Positions 7,137 through 15,423 of a stretch of DNA of 20,496 bases are shown here, in pieces; position 1 is the stretch's first letter, and each line of letters opens with the position of its first letter. The position numbers and the translations under genes are program-made. The stretch lies in the IMG/VR virus record IMGVR_UViG_3300034374_005529, positions 1-20,496 of that record. One strand, 5' to 3'. The notes below the pieces were generated by a model, which made no database searches, was not told where the DNA came from, and was given only the letters and a program-made list of their open reading frames with translations. The DNA comes from a virus.

Positions 7137-7933
7137 TGTCTATCACTTATGACATCATGGGGGATAAAAAAGTCGCCAAGCGCATAGGCGAACTTGCCGG
7201 AGAATTTGACGTCAGCATAGAATTTGTGGCGCTAGAGCAGATGAAGCTTTTTTGCCGTGATGTCATAAAAAAAACAGGTGGCAATCCCAGCCTGACATTA
7301 GGCGGTCAAAAGAAAGCAGGTAAAGCTGCTATTGAAAAAGACCTAAACAACATCTTTATTCCAAAAAACAAAATAAGCGGAACCATGGAGCCGTTGGACG
7401 ACGGGTATATTGTCAACTTTACATCCGGCGGAGTGATGGCCATTCGATCTGACCAAGATTTGAGATCTGCATCAAAAGAAGCTATTGGTCGGATACATAG
7501 AGACAGCAGAGACCGCAAGGGCAGAACAAGAGCGCCCGCAACGTCATTTCATAATGGATTAAAAAACCCGGAAAAGTATGTGGTAAAAACCGCCGCATTC
7601 AATCAATACAAGCGGGAAGTTCAAGCACATGTTTTTACACTAAAAGCCGGATGGGTAAAAGCACTTGAATCTTTAGAAGCAAAAACAAATGGACGAGTAA
7701 GCGGTGTACCTGATTATATCCGAAGCTTGCAAAATAGAGCGCAACAAAGCGGGCTGATAAAACGCGGATCAGGCGGGAACATAGAATTGCGCGCGGATAA
7801 TCGCGTTAAATACGCAGGCCGGACAATCAAACAAACCGACCTTGACACCTTAGGCCGAACAAGGCAAAAAGACATATTCGGATCTATGGCAAAACGCATG
7901 GATCAAGTTGTTGAGCGATATAACAAAGGATAG
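7136..7933 (+). CDS. Neck/tail completion protein, gpZ-like position
   Basis: The 265-residue basic protein lies directly before the tail terminator gene, where lambda has gpZ and other phages an HK97 gp10-type protein. A helical N-terminus (AKRIGELAGEFDVSIEFVAL) precedes a region rich in Lys, Arg and Gly. Its codon use is visibly AT-richer than that of the genes on both sides, with many AAA, ATA and TTA codons, which hints at separate ancestry. It is coupled to the gene before by TAATG. I did not recognise a defining motif, so the role rests on position. Confidence 0.6.
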   Translation: MSITYDIMGDKKVAKRIGELAGEFDVSIEFVALEQMKLFCRDVIKKTGGNPSLTLGGQKKAGKAAIEKDLNNIFIPKNKISGTMEPLDDGYIVNFTSGGVMAIRSDQDLRSASKEAIGRIHRDSRDRKGRTRAPATSFHNGLKNPEKYVVKTAAFNQYKREVQAHVFTLKAGWVKALESLEAKTNGRVSGVPDYIRSLQNRAQQSGLIKRGSGGNIELRADNRVKYAGRTIKQTDLDTLGRTRQKDIFGSMAKRMDQVVERYNKG

Positions 7934-7936
7934 GTG

Positions 7937-8368
7937 ATGGATCTTTACGCAATCGAAACCGCGGTCTTTAACAAGATCGACACGTTATTAAGCAACACCA
8001 CCGGAAGCCAGGGCGAACTGCCAAAGGCCACCACAGGCGTCACGCCCCGTTTGTTTTCTCTTGGGTTCGGCCTTGGAGATGAACCTGGGCAAGTGCCGTC
8101 GGACGAAAACTACTACGCAGTGACAATGCAAATGGATTTCCGTGGACTGTACGGATCCCGCGAAGAAGCACTTGATGACGTATCTGCACTGCTTGGCGCA
8201 TTGCCTTACGGATCGGCAGACATTACCGGTATCCAGCGTCTGGACTTTGGCTCCGGCCCGTCAATCACACGCACAATCTGGGAACGTGCAAACGACCAGG
8301 CGCACGGCGGCGGAGAAGAACGCTTGTGGGCGGTTGATATTCCGTTCCGCCTGACCGTGGAAGTGTAA
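7937..8368 (+). CDS. Tail terminator, gpU-like minor tail protein
   Basis: This 143-residue protein fits the tail terminator (lambda gpU, 131 residues), which caps the tail tube and sets its end. The N-terminal helix IETAVFNKIDTLLSNT, the later strand YYAVTMQMDFRGLYGS and the final VDIPFRLTVEV strand suit the alpha-beta fold of that family. The ATG at 7937 is chosen over GTG at 7934 because AAAGGA (7925-7930) then has six bases of spacing. Confidence 0.65.
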   Translation: MDLYAIETAVFNKIDTLLSNTTGSQGELPKATTGVTPRLFSLGFGLGDEPGQVPSDENYYAVTMQMDFRGLYGSREEALDDVSALLGALPYGSADITGIQRLDFGSGPSITRTIWERANDQAHGGGEERLWAVDIPFRLTVEV

Positions 8369-8370
8369 TC

Positions 8371-9003
8371 ATGTCACGCAAGATTACCATTCTCGGAATG
8401 GGGCCGACCGCTTACGAGCGGAAAATCGACATGGCGCGACACGTCATAGGCGAAGTCTGGAGTTTGAATAACGCTTACGCCTATTACGCCCCTTCCGAAG
8501 GTTTGCGATTTGACCGCTTCTTTGAGCTTCACAAGTGGCAGTATCTGAAGCGGTGGAACCCTGGGCACAATGGCGACCACTTCCAAGAACTGGCAAAAAT
8601 AGGATGCCCAGTATATGTTACCGAACACATCCCGGTTGTACCGGATCAGCGCCTTTACCCGCACATTGATTTGTTTACGCATTTCGGCACAAATTATTTT
8701 CTCGGCAGTCCATCGCTCATGTTGGCGCTGGCATTATACGAGCATGATATGGGCGATACTGTAGACGAGATCCGAGTCTTTGGCGTGGACACATCCGACC
8801 CCAGCCATGCCCAACAGCGACAAAGCTGGACGTTTTGGCTGTCCAAAGCAATTGACCGCGGGATCGATTTGACCGGCACGGCGCTGGACTGCTTGGCCGA
8901 GCCGGAAAAAGACGAGGGGCTGCAGGGACTGCGGGAAGAGATTGGCAAGCAAATCCACGAAAGCCAAAGGATTGACAAGACCGCAGATGTTTCCCAAACT
9001 TAA
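8371..9003 (+). CDS. Rossmann-like phage protein of unknown function
   Basis: This 210-residue protein is not a tail component by its sequence. It begins with ITILGMGPTAYER, a nucleotide-binding-like strand and G-x-G-P loop. It continues with VWSLNNAY (28-35), RFFELHKW and, near the end of the fold, VFGVDTSD followed by a Q-rich helix. This set of motifs (GxGP, W-x-LN-x-AY, F-x-LH, G-[VM]-D) is seen in a family of phage proteins related to DUF115/MptE-like or glycosyltransferase-like folds, sometimes annotated as sugar-modifying enzymes; I recall the family but cannot name it with certainty. It sits between the tail terminator and the tube gene with a GGAAG site at about 8356, so it is probably a moron. 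Substrate unknown. Confidence 0.6.
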   Translation: MSRKITILGMGPTAYERKIDMARHVIGEVWSLNNAYAYYAPSEGLRFDRFFELHKWQYLKRWNPGHNGDHFQELAKIGCPVYVTEHIPVVPDQRLYPHIDLFTHFGTNYFLGSPSLMLALALYEHDMGDTVDEIRVFGVDTSDPSHAQQRQSWTFWLSKAIDRGIDLTGTALDCLAEPEKDEGLQGLREEIGKQIHESQRIDKTADVSQT

Positions 9004-9025
9004 AACATAACCACCGGAGATTTAT

Positions 9026-9715
9026 ATGGCATTTGGCATCACAACTGATTATTTTGGATTCGCAGACACATCCCTTGGTATTGCAGCCAACAGCGCATCA
9101 AACGCAGGGTTGCAGGCTTCTGAAGCGCAGGCAATGGACAGCAACGGAGACGTCGTTGCAAGCACCATCCACGACACTGGATATGGTCAAGCGGTAAGCG
9201 TTGACTACGTTTGCGGCAAGGCATCCAGCATTGACTTCTACGACACTGCGACTTCTAAAGATTTCCGTGGCGGCAAAGTCATCAACGGATATGTCATCAC
9301 ATCTATTTCCGTCAGCACGTCCAACACCGAGCAGGCCACGGTGACCATCAGCGGGCAGAAAACCATTGCCGCCGATTCCGAAGTTGCCAAGTACGACCCC
9401 GGATTTACATTCACCGGCGGGAAAGGTGCCCAGTCCATTGGATACAGCACCGACACCAATACCCGCCTGACCGGATCGTCTGCATCCTTTAGCGTACAGA
9501 CATCCCGCGCAATGGACAGCACCAACGAAGAGTTGGCTCTTGACGTGTACGGTGGCCGTCTTGAAGTGACACACGATCTTGTCGGAGTTACCGCTGCTCC
9601 AGGTGGGGCGGCTGATACTGGGTTTACCCTGTTGACCGGCCCGGGTGAGAGCGAAAGCAACACCGAGTACGGCACTGGATCCGCAATGGTCTTCAAGAAC
9701 ATCTCCGCCAGCTAA
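9026..9715 (+). CDS. Major tail tube protein
   Basis: The 229 residues are Ser/Thr/Gly/Ala-rich with alternating beta strands and few charged clusters, as for a gpV-type tail tube subunit. The order terminator, tube, chaperone, tape measure supports this. CGGAG at 9015-9019 gives a normal ribosome site. The segment TSNTEQATVTISGQKTI and the later LDVYGGRLEVTHDLV could be the sheet that lines the tube. The stop overlaps the next ATG as TAATG. Confidence 0.82.
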   Translation: MAFGITTDYFGFADTSLGIAANSASNAGLQASEAQAMDSNGDVVASTIHDTGYGQAVSVDYVCGKASSIDFYDTATSKDFRGGKVINGYVITSISVSTSNTEQATVTISGQKTIAADSEVAKYDPGFTFTGGKGAQSIGYSTDTNTRLTGSSASFSVQTSRAMDSTNEELALDVYGGRLEVTHDLVGVTAAPGGAADTGFTLLTGPGESESNTEYGTGSAMVFKNISAS

Positions 9716-9936
9716 TGAGCTACATTGAACGAGTCAACCGAAACGGCCAAACCGAAGTTATCCGAGCGGACATGGTTGCATCCGCTGGCGGAGGCGGAGA
9801 TCAATGCCCTGACGAGGGAGGGCATAAGCTGTACGCCGAACCAATTGGCGATGATCCACGAGCTTTGCAAGCGGACGGACTCACCGACGATCCGGGAAGC
9901 GACAGCGACGGGGACACCGCGGAAGCTGGGGAGTAG
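9715..9936 (+). CDS. Overlapping 73-codon frame, possible leader or frameshift start
   Basis: An ATG that overlaps the stop of the tube gene (TAATG) opens 73 codons in frame 1. Its first 20 residues (MSYIERVNRNGQTEVIRADM) look like a normal N-terminus. From about residue 24 on, the sequence turns Gly/Asp/Ala-rich and looks like the out-of-frame reading of the next gene. Either it is a real short protein, or its start feeds the 232-codon frame by a +1 shift, or it is spurious. No slippery sequence is obvious. Confidence 0.3.
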   Translation: MSYIERVNRNGQTEVIRADMVASAGGGGDQCPDEGGHKLYAEPIGDDPRALQADGLTDDPGSDSDGDTAEAGE

Positions 9937-10423
9937 GCTACTCTTTCCCCTGACATTGCAGGCAGCGGAGTGGTATGTATGGGCGATTGCTGAACTTCCG
10001 TCCGAATACCACGCTGCATGTTTGATTATTGCGCATGAACACGCGCGGGATTTGGATTACTTCCTGCCCCTGTACCACACGCAAGCCGCAAAAGACGAAG
10101 CGTTAAAAATGGCGCGAACAATTGACGCCACCGCGGAAGAGGTTGAGCTGGTGCTTGAATTGCTTAATCCAGCCGAGGCTGGAGAAGTGGCTTCGGAAGA
10201 GCCGACTGACTTTGAAAGCGCGGTCACCCGGTTGGTGGCGCAGACTAACATTCCCCCAGACGTGTGGCGTGCCAGGGTGAGCCTGTCTTACATTGCCCGA
10301 CAGGCACAGGCGCTTAATGAAATGAACGGCGACAAAAAGCCGGCGAACGATTACATTCAGGCCGAGCGAGACGTGGGGCTTGCACTAATGGAAATCCGAA
10401 AGGAGCATAAAGATGGCGCGTGA
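9725..10423 (+). CDS. Protein in tail assembly chaperone position (G/GT-like)
   Basis: This 232-residue acidic, helical protein is not recognised but occupies the place of lambda G/GT, directly before the tape measure. The credible part begins at about residue 18 (WLHPLAEAEINALTREGI). It includes a hydrophobic helix EWYVWAIAELP near 84-94 and a Glu-rich helix near 140. The frame has a stop at 9716-9718, so its only nearby start is TTG at 9725, with no SD, or a shift from the ATG at 9715. The end forms a short overlap with the tape measure start. Expected partner: the tape measure protein. Confidence 0.7.
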   Translation: MNESTETAKPKLSERTWLHPLAEAEINALTREGISCTPNQLAMIHELCKRTDSPTIREATATGTPRKLGSRLLFPLTLQAAEWYVWAIAELPSEYHAACLIIAHEHARDLDYFLPLYHTQAAKDEALKMARTIDATAEEVELVLELLNPAEAGEVASEEPTDFESAVTRLVAQTNIPPDVWRARVSLSYIARQAQALNEMNGDKKPANDYIQAERDVGLALMEIRKEHKDGA

Positions 10424-12416
10424 AGTTTCGATCGTAGTAAGCGCAAAAAACAAGATTGCCGCCGGACTCGGGGAGGCGCAAGCGTCTCTGGCTAAGTTTG
10501 GAGATGGCGTCAAAAAGATGGGCGCTGGGATTGTAAGCGTATTTAAGAAAGTAGCAGTCGGCGTTGGCGCAGTTGGTGGGACATTGGCAACTTTGGGCGG
10601 TATTGCGGTTAAAGCTGCATCAGACGCTGCCGAAATGCAGTCAAAATTTGACACCGTGTTCCGGGGATTCACGGCAGACGCAGAACAATTTGCAGAAAAT
10701 CTTGGAAGCGCGACGAACAGGAGCAAGACAGAAATCAAAGGGATGATGGCGTCGTTGCAGGATCTGTTTGTGCCTATGGGAATGGCACGCGGTGAGGCAG
10801 CAGATTACTCAAAGAAGATGACGCAACTGGCAATTGACGTCGCCAGTTTTAACAATGCCAGCGACCAGAAAGTGATTGAAGACTTTGCATCTGCCATGAC
10901 GGGCAGTAACGAAGTCATGAAAAAATACGGCGTAGTGATGACTGAAAACAGCATCAAGCAAAAAGCCGTGGAAATGGGGTTGGCAAAAACGACTAAAGAG
11001 GTCAGCGAAGTAGCAAAGGCGCAGGCAAGATACCAGATCATCTTGGAAGGCACGACCGACGCGCACGGGGACGCGGAAAAGACGGCAGGCTCAATGGCCA
11101 ATCAAATGAAGGGCCTAAAGGCTGCAGTATCCGAGGCGACAATCGCAATCGGTGCGCAGATAATGGACTCAGCCCCGCTTGCCGATATTGTGGGAAAAAT
11201 CTCTGGGAAGGTAAAAGACCTTACCCAGAAATTTGAATCCTGGGCAGAATCTGGTGGCATAGCAAAAACCATTCGTGATATAAAAGTATGGGCTGCAGAA
11301 ACAAAGGCAAAATTTGCGGAAGTGGGTGCGGTTGTTGGCTCGTTCGGAGAGTGGCTCGGGTCAAACATCTCTGCAATGTTCCAAAACCTTGTGGACGTAG
11401 CAAGGGAGAAGCTGCACAAGGCAAAGGCGGTAGTAGAAAACTGGTCTTACAATATAGGGTTGGAAATCAGCGCGGCATTAGATCCAAACATTTCCCGCAA
11501 AGACATTCAAGACCTTTACCGCACATGGGATCATGGGTTCGATGAGATAAAATCCGCAACCATTAACAACCTGCGGGGCATTGAAGATTATTACAAGGTA
11601 ACTGGTGAACAGTTGGTTGATATACAGAAAGAAAAGAACGCTTCAATCAAGGCGGCGGAGGACGACCTACAAAAGGCGTTAGACGAAAAGGCCAAGAAAG
11701 CAGCAGAGAGAAACAAAAAAGAGTCCGACGCTGCAGAGCAACAATTAGAAGAAACTGAAAACCAGCTTGAATCTACAAAGTCAACTGTAGAGGAACTTAC
11801 AAATGCGCTTGAGGTGCAGAAACGTCATTATGAAGTCATTTATGATGCAGTAGACAAAACCAGCCAAAAGGTAAACGAATTTAATAAAGAGTCGAGCGGG
11901 TTTGACGTCAAAAAGTTTGTGAGCAACTTGGAGAAGCTGGCAAAAGGGCTGTCCCAAATTGACGCAACAGACATTGACCTTGCATGGCTGGACGATATAC
12001 GCAAAATTGATGTAGGCAATTTGAGCGGAACAAAGGCGGCCAAATTTGTAAACAATGTTAAGCGCATTGCCGAGGGTTTGGGTGATATACCGTTTATTGA
12101 TTTGCCAGATTTGTCATCGCTTAAAGACCTTGAGATCCCAAAGCTGGACGCTAGAGAAGTGGATATGCTTATACGGCAAATCCTAAAGATGGACAAAGAA
12201 TTGCGGTTTGTAAATCTCCCGGATCTAAGTTTGCAGCTAAACATGGATATCGCACAGGCCGACGCCATCAAGAACATGGCGGTTGCGCTAAAGGGCATCA
12301 ATGGCATGAAGGCGGAACTGGCATTTAAAGAAAACATCACAAAAGCAATTGTGCAGAACGAAAAGAACACCCGTTCGATTGCTAAAACCATCAAAGACGC
12401 TGGAGGGTTTGCATAA
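10413..12416 (+). CDS. Tape measure protein
   Basis: This is the length ruler of the tail. The 667 residues include a hydrophobic, Gly/Ala-rich segment at about 38-70 (probable membrane-interacting part). A helical region with DYSKKMTQLAIDVASFNNAS (131-150) is typical of tape measures. A long coiled coil covers about 400-490, and the C-terminus carries repeated motifs. At about 1.5 angstrom per residue, the tail would be near 100 nm, which is short to medium; this is inference. AAAGGAG at 10399-10405 is a good site seven bases before ATG. The 10-base overlap with the gene before supports co-translation. Confidence 0.93.
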   Translation: MAREVSIVVSAKNKIAAGLGEAQASLAKFGDGVKKMGAGIVSVFKKVAVGVGAVGGTLATLGGIAVKAASDAAEMQSKFDTVFRGFTADAEQFAENLGSATNRSKTEIKGMMASLQDLFVPMGMARGEAADYSKKMTQLAIDVASFNNASDQKVIEDFASAMTGSNEVMKKYGVVMTENSIKQKAVEMGLAKTTKEVSEVAKAQARYQIILEGTTDAHGDAEKTAGSMANQMKGLKAAVSEATIAIGAQIMDSAPLADIVGKISGKVKDLTQKFESWAESGGIAKTIRDIKVWAAETKAKFAEVGAVVGSFGEWLGSNISAMFQNLVDVAREKLHKAKAVVENWSYNIGLEISAALDPNISRKDIQDLYRTWDHGFDEIKSATINNLRGIEDYYKVTGEQLVDIQKEKNASIKAAEDDLQKALDEKAKKAAERNKKESDAAEQQLEETENQLESTKSTVEELTNALEVQKRHYEVIYDAVDKTSQKVNEFNKESSGFDVKKFVSNLEKLAKGLSQIDATDIDLAWLDDIRKIDVGNLSGTKAAKFVNNVKRIAEGLGDIPFIDLPDLSSLKDLEIPKLDAREVDMLIRQILKMDKELRFVNLPDLSLQLNMDIAQADAIKNMAVALKGINGMKAELAFKENITKAIVQNEKNTRSIAKTIKDAGGFA

Positions 12417-13075
12417 TGGCACTGCGAGATAAAACATGGGTGCTTACCCAAAATATGCTGGTGGAGGGATCCGTCACCGATGACACCACTGCCGTTACAT
12501 ACGACGTGTCCGGGCTGTACAAGCCGAATGGAGTCGTAAATGGGAAAACAAAGTGGACAAAAACCGAAACGATAACAAGCGGCTGGGAAAAAGGGTTCGA
12601 TAATGATTTCAATATCACTTGGGATGGGTCTAATTCTTGGGAAATCTACGAAGGCGTCACCCTAGTCTTTGACGGTGTGGGAGCGGTTGATTCTCCAGAT
12701 TTGGTCGCAACTTGGACTGTAGAAATATCATCGCCCAACACGGTCAATACCGCCGCAAGCGTAACAGAGGATTACGGCACCCCGATCAAAGTAGAGAATG
12801 CGGTAAAAATGACATCTAACGCAGGAACGGATGTCATCGTTGCCGGCTCAAATGTTTTAAAAAGAACAAACGTCAAAAACACATGGCAGTTCTTGGCTCT
12901 CAGCGAGCAGGCAGTAGAGGACATCGAGAATCAGTTGAAGCTTGCAAGATACAATCTTCCTGGAGAGACATTTAACATGTCGCTGGAAAGCATGCAGTTG
13001 GGATCCTTCACCGCCAATTACGAATCCATGCAGCTTGGATCGTGGGATGTAACAAGTCCTTATCCAACATCATAA
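12416..13075 (+). CDS. Tail-tip structural protein, unknown fold
   Basis: The 219 residues are rich in beta strands and aromatic residues. It is directly downstream of the tape measure, where a distal tail protein would be expected, but no Dit signature is visible. The C-terminus holds two near copies of ESMQLGS[FW] (about residues 194-210), encoded by similar DNA, that may pack a short beta repeat. A GGAGG site lies about 10 bases before the ATG and the start overlaps the previous stop (TAATG). A tail-tip role is inferred from position only. Confidence 0.7.
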   Translation: MALRDKTWVLTQNMLVEGSVTDDTTAVTYDVSGLYKPNGVVNGKTKWTKTETITSGWEKGFDNDFNITWDGSNSWEIYEGVTLVFDGVGAVDSPDLVATWTVEISSPNTVNTAASVTEDYGTPIKVENAVKMTSNAGTDVIVAGSNVLKRTNVKNTWQFLALSEQAVEDIENQLKLARYNLPGETFNMSLESMQLGSFTANYESMQLGSWDVTSPYPTS

Positions 13076-13083
13076 AGGTTATC

Positions 13084-13668
13084 ATGGGCGACTTTCTAAA
13101 AAACAAAGTAAAGCCCGGCGACTGGCCGAACAAGGTGCCCGCGTCTTTCTTTAATAAGGTGGACGAGGTGCTTTCCAATTTGGAATTGTTCAACGGCCAT
13201 GTTGAAAGGTATTCGGACAAGTACATTTTGGTTCCGGATGAAGTAGACTTTTCTCACCCGTTTCAGGTCAAAACTGCCGTGGGACTTAATGTAACCGTGG
13301 CGGCTGGGTCTGTAAAAGGTTTGTATGATAATGGGGAATTTTATATTGCAGAATCAGAGCAAACCTTAAGCAACGGCACAAACTACATAGGGATCAGGCT
13401 GGAGATTAGCTACGATCTCCGGGATGATTTTTTAATAGGGTCTGATACTTTATCCGAATACTTCCACTTTCTCCTGTCCGCATCGGTGGTCACGCAGACC
13501 AGCGCCTTTACAGACACATGGTCTGCCAGCGATAAGTCAACCGGATACAGATACATCGACTTGGCAACCGTTACCGCGGCCGGCGGTTCCGTTACAAACA
13601 TAGATCAAAAATGGGCGTCTGACTACAATGCCATCGAGACAGCTTATACATGGACAGAAGTTTCATAA
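13084..13668 (+). CDS. Tail-associated protein, unknown
   Basis: This protein of 194 residues starts MGDFLKNKVKPGDWPNKV. The N-terminal PGDWPNKVPASFFNKVDEVL segment looks like a short anchor, followed by beta-rich sequence with Thr, Ser and aromatic residues. I did not recognise the family. The ATG at 13084 follows AAAGG (13075-13079) and lies nine bases after the previous stop; an in-frame upstream ATG at 13042 would overlap the previous gene and has no SD. A trimeric fibre or collar role fits the position but is unproven. Confidence 0.72.
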   Translation: MGDFLKNKVKPGDWPNKVPASFFNKVDEVLSNLELFNGHVERYSDKYILVPDEVDFSHPFQVKTAVGLNVTVAAGSVKGLYDNGEFYIAESEQTLSNGTNYIGIRLEISYDLRDDFLIGSDTLSEYFHFLLSASVVTQTSAFTDTWSASDKSTGYRYIDLATVTAAGGSVTNIDQKWASDYNAIETAYTWTEVS

Positions 13669-13669
13669 A

Positions 13670-13698
13670 TTGACCAATCCCTAAAAGTTGCCTAAAAT
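13670..13698 (+). promoter_or_regulatory. Sigma70-type promoter for the fibre and lysis genes
   Basis: TTGACC (13670-13675), a spacer of exactly 17 bases and TAAAAT (13693-13698) give 5 of 6 consensus bases at both hexamers. It occupies the only gap in the late tail genes. The predicted transcript start, seven bases after the -10, falls on the A of the ATG at 13705. Confidence 0.7.
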
Positions 13699-13704
13699 TA
13701 AACC

Positions 13705-15423
13705 ATGACCGCATCCACACGCACACTCACTTTCACGACCGAACGCGGATCCGCCAACGCTCTGGAGACATTCACAATCTACCAGGCGGAGAACGTGATT
13801 CTGGAATTTCTCACCACGGATCAGCACGGCGGTCTGGTCGCAATGCCAACCGACGGCACGTGCAAGATGGAGGCTTGGGCAAGCGCGGATCCAGACACCC
13901 TGTACATCAACAAGGTGGGCACGGTCAACACGACCACAAGCAAGGCCACAGTGGAGCTGGAGCCAGCCGAAAGCAACATCACCACCACCGGCAACTACCT
14001 TTACACGGTCAAGGTGTTTGATTCTGCTGGTGCCGACATGGGCATCATCGCCAAGGGCACGCTCACGGTGGCGTACAGCCCAGACTCCGATGCCGTGGAC
14101 TACGTAGGCACTACCACGTATCCGGTGGCTGCTGACATCACCTACGACAACACCACCAGCGAGCTGACCGCGACCGACGTTCAGGCTGCCATTGACGAGC
14201 TGGACGCTGCGATTGACCAGATCGAGGGCACAATCACGATCACCGCCCGCAACGAGACTGGCGTGCAGATCGACAAGGGATCAGTCGTATATATCAGCGG
14301 GTCAACAGGCAACCGATCAACCATCGCTTTGGCAACTGCAACTGATGGCAACACCGCTCAAAAAACCATCGGTGTGGCGTTCGCAAATATTTCGCACAAC
14401 AGCGATGGTGACGTCGTAGTCCTCGGAGAATTGACCGGAATCGATCTTTCTGATTTTGAGGACGGGGACGAACTGTATCTGTCCGAGACCCCAGGCGGAA
14501 TTGCAAACACACCACCGGCAGGAGATGCAGACTGGTCATACCGCATTGGCTATGCAGAAACTGCCCAAAACAATGGCAAACTACTAGTAGCTCCGCAGTT
14601 CCGAGGCACTGTGTATGGTGCTAACTTCTTTGCGGCTACAAGTGCGAGCGGTGTGCGGACGACTTTGGACGTGCCATCGAACTCCGAAGTCGTTTTGCTG
14701 ACGCCTGATGCCGACACAACGCAGGACGTCTCACCCGCATCTGGCTTTACCGCGCTTCGCCTTTCTGCCGATGGGGCATTTATGGTGCTAAACCGAACCG
14801 CAGCGGATACGGAGGCGGTGTTTAACTTTCAAGATGAAGGGTTGGGAACTTGGCAGGTAGGACTACGGCGTGACCCTGGCAACACGCCAAACCCAGCACC
14901 AGAATCCAACGCTTTCTGCGTTATTGACACGCAGGACGCATCCATTCCATTCTGGGTGTCGCTCGTTGACAAAATGGTTCACGCTGTCACGGGGCTTGTG
15001 TCTCCCATTGTCAAAGCCGCATCCGCTTCAGGGATTGCGTTTAAAGACAGCACCGGCACAACGCAGGCCACCATTGACAGCAGTGGTCTTGCGCTGACCA
15101 CAGACCTTGCAGTGACCGAAGGCGGGACGGGAGCCAGCACAGCACAAGCCGCCACCTATAACATTCACGACACCCGCACTGCAACCATGTCCGGGGACGA
15201 GACGCTCACCACCACATCGGCGGTTTATCAGTTCCTCGATCCAGACGGAAGCGACCGCAACCTGGACTTGCCAAACGCCACGATGTTTGTGGTGAAGAAT
15301 ACCGGCGACGGTGGCGAGGTTATCACAGTGCGTGATGCGTCTGATGTGACGATTGACGAAGTGGACAACGGCGTGACTTTGACTTTCCGCTGGGACGGAT
15401 CTGCTTGGCAGGTCATGGGCTAA
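13705..15423 (+). CDS. Tail fibre-like protein, N-terminal appendage type
   Basis: The 572-residue protein has fibre hallmarks. There is a beta-rich N-terminal domain (about 1-130), then YDNTTSELTATDVQAAIDEL (about 150-170), a linker and trimer-helix motif frequent in phage fibres. Next come GVQIDKGSVVYIS and GVAFANIS repeats typical of fibre shafts, and VTEGGTGASTAQAA (about 468-482). The C-terminal ITVRDASDVTIDEVDNG to RWDGSAWQVMG strand closes the fold. No SD precedes the ATG (the seven bases before it are TTAAACC), and the start coincides with the predicted transcript start, so leaderless translation is possible. The stop overlaps the next ATG (TAATG). Confidence 0.8.
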   Translation: MTASTRTLTFTTERGSANALETFTIYQAENVILEFLTTDQHGGLVAMPTDGTCKMEAWASADPDTLYINKVGTVNTTTSKATVELEPAESNITTTGNYLYTVKVFDSAGADMGIIAKGTLTVAYSPDSDAVDYVGTTTYPVAADITYDNTTSELTATDVQAAIDELDAAIDQIEGTITITARNETGVQIDKGSVVYISGSTGNRSTIALATATDGNTAQKTIGVAFANISHNSDGDVVVLGELTGIDLSDFEDGDELYLSETPGGIANTPPAGDADWSYRIGYAETAQNNGKLLVAPQFRGTVYGANFFAATSASGVRTTLDVPSNSEVVLLTPDADTTQDVSPASGFTALRLSADGAFMVLNRTAADTEAVFNFQDEGLGTWQVGLRRDPGNTPNPAPESNAFCVIDTQDASIPFWVSLVDKMVHAVTGLVSPIVKAASASGIAFKDSTGTTQATIDSSGLALTTDLAVTEGGTGASTAQAATYNIHDTRTATMSGDETLTTTSAVYQFLDPDGSDRNLDLPNATMFVVKNTGDGGEVITVRDASDVTIDEVDNGVTLTFRWDGSAWQVMG

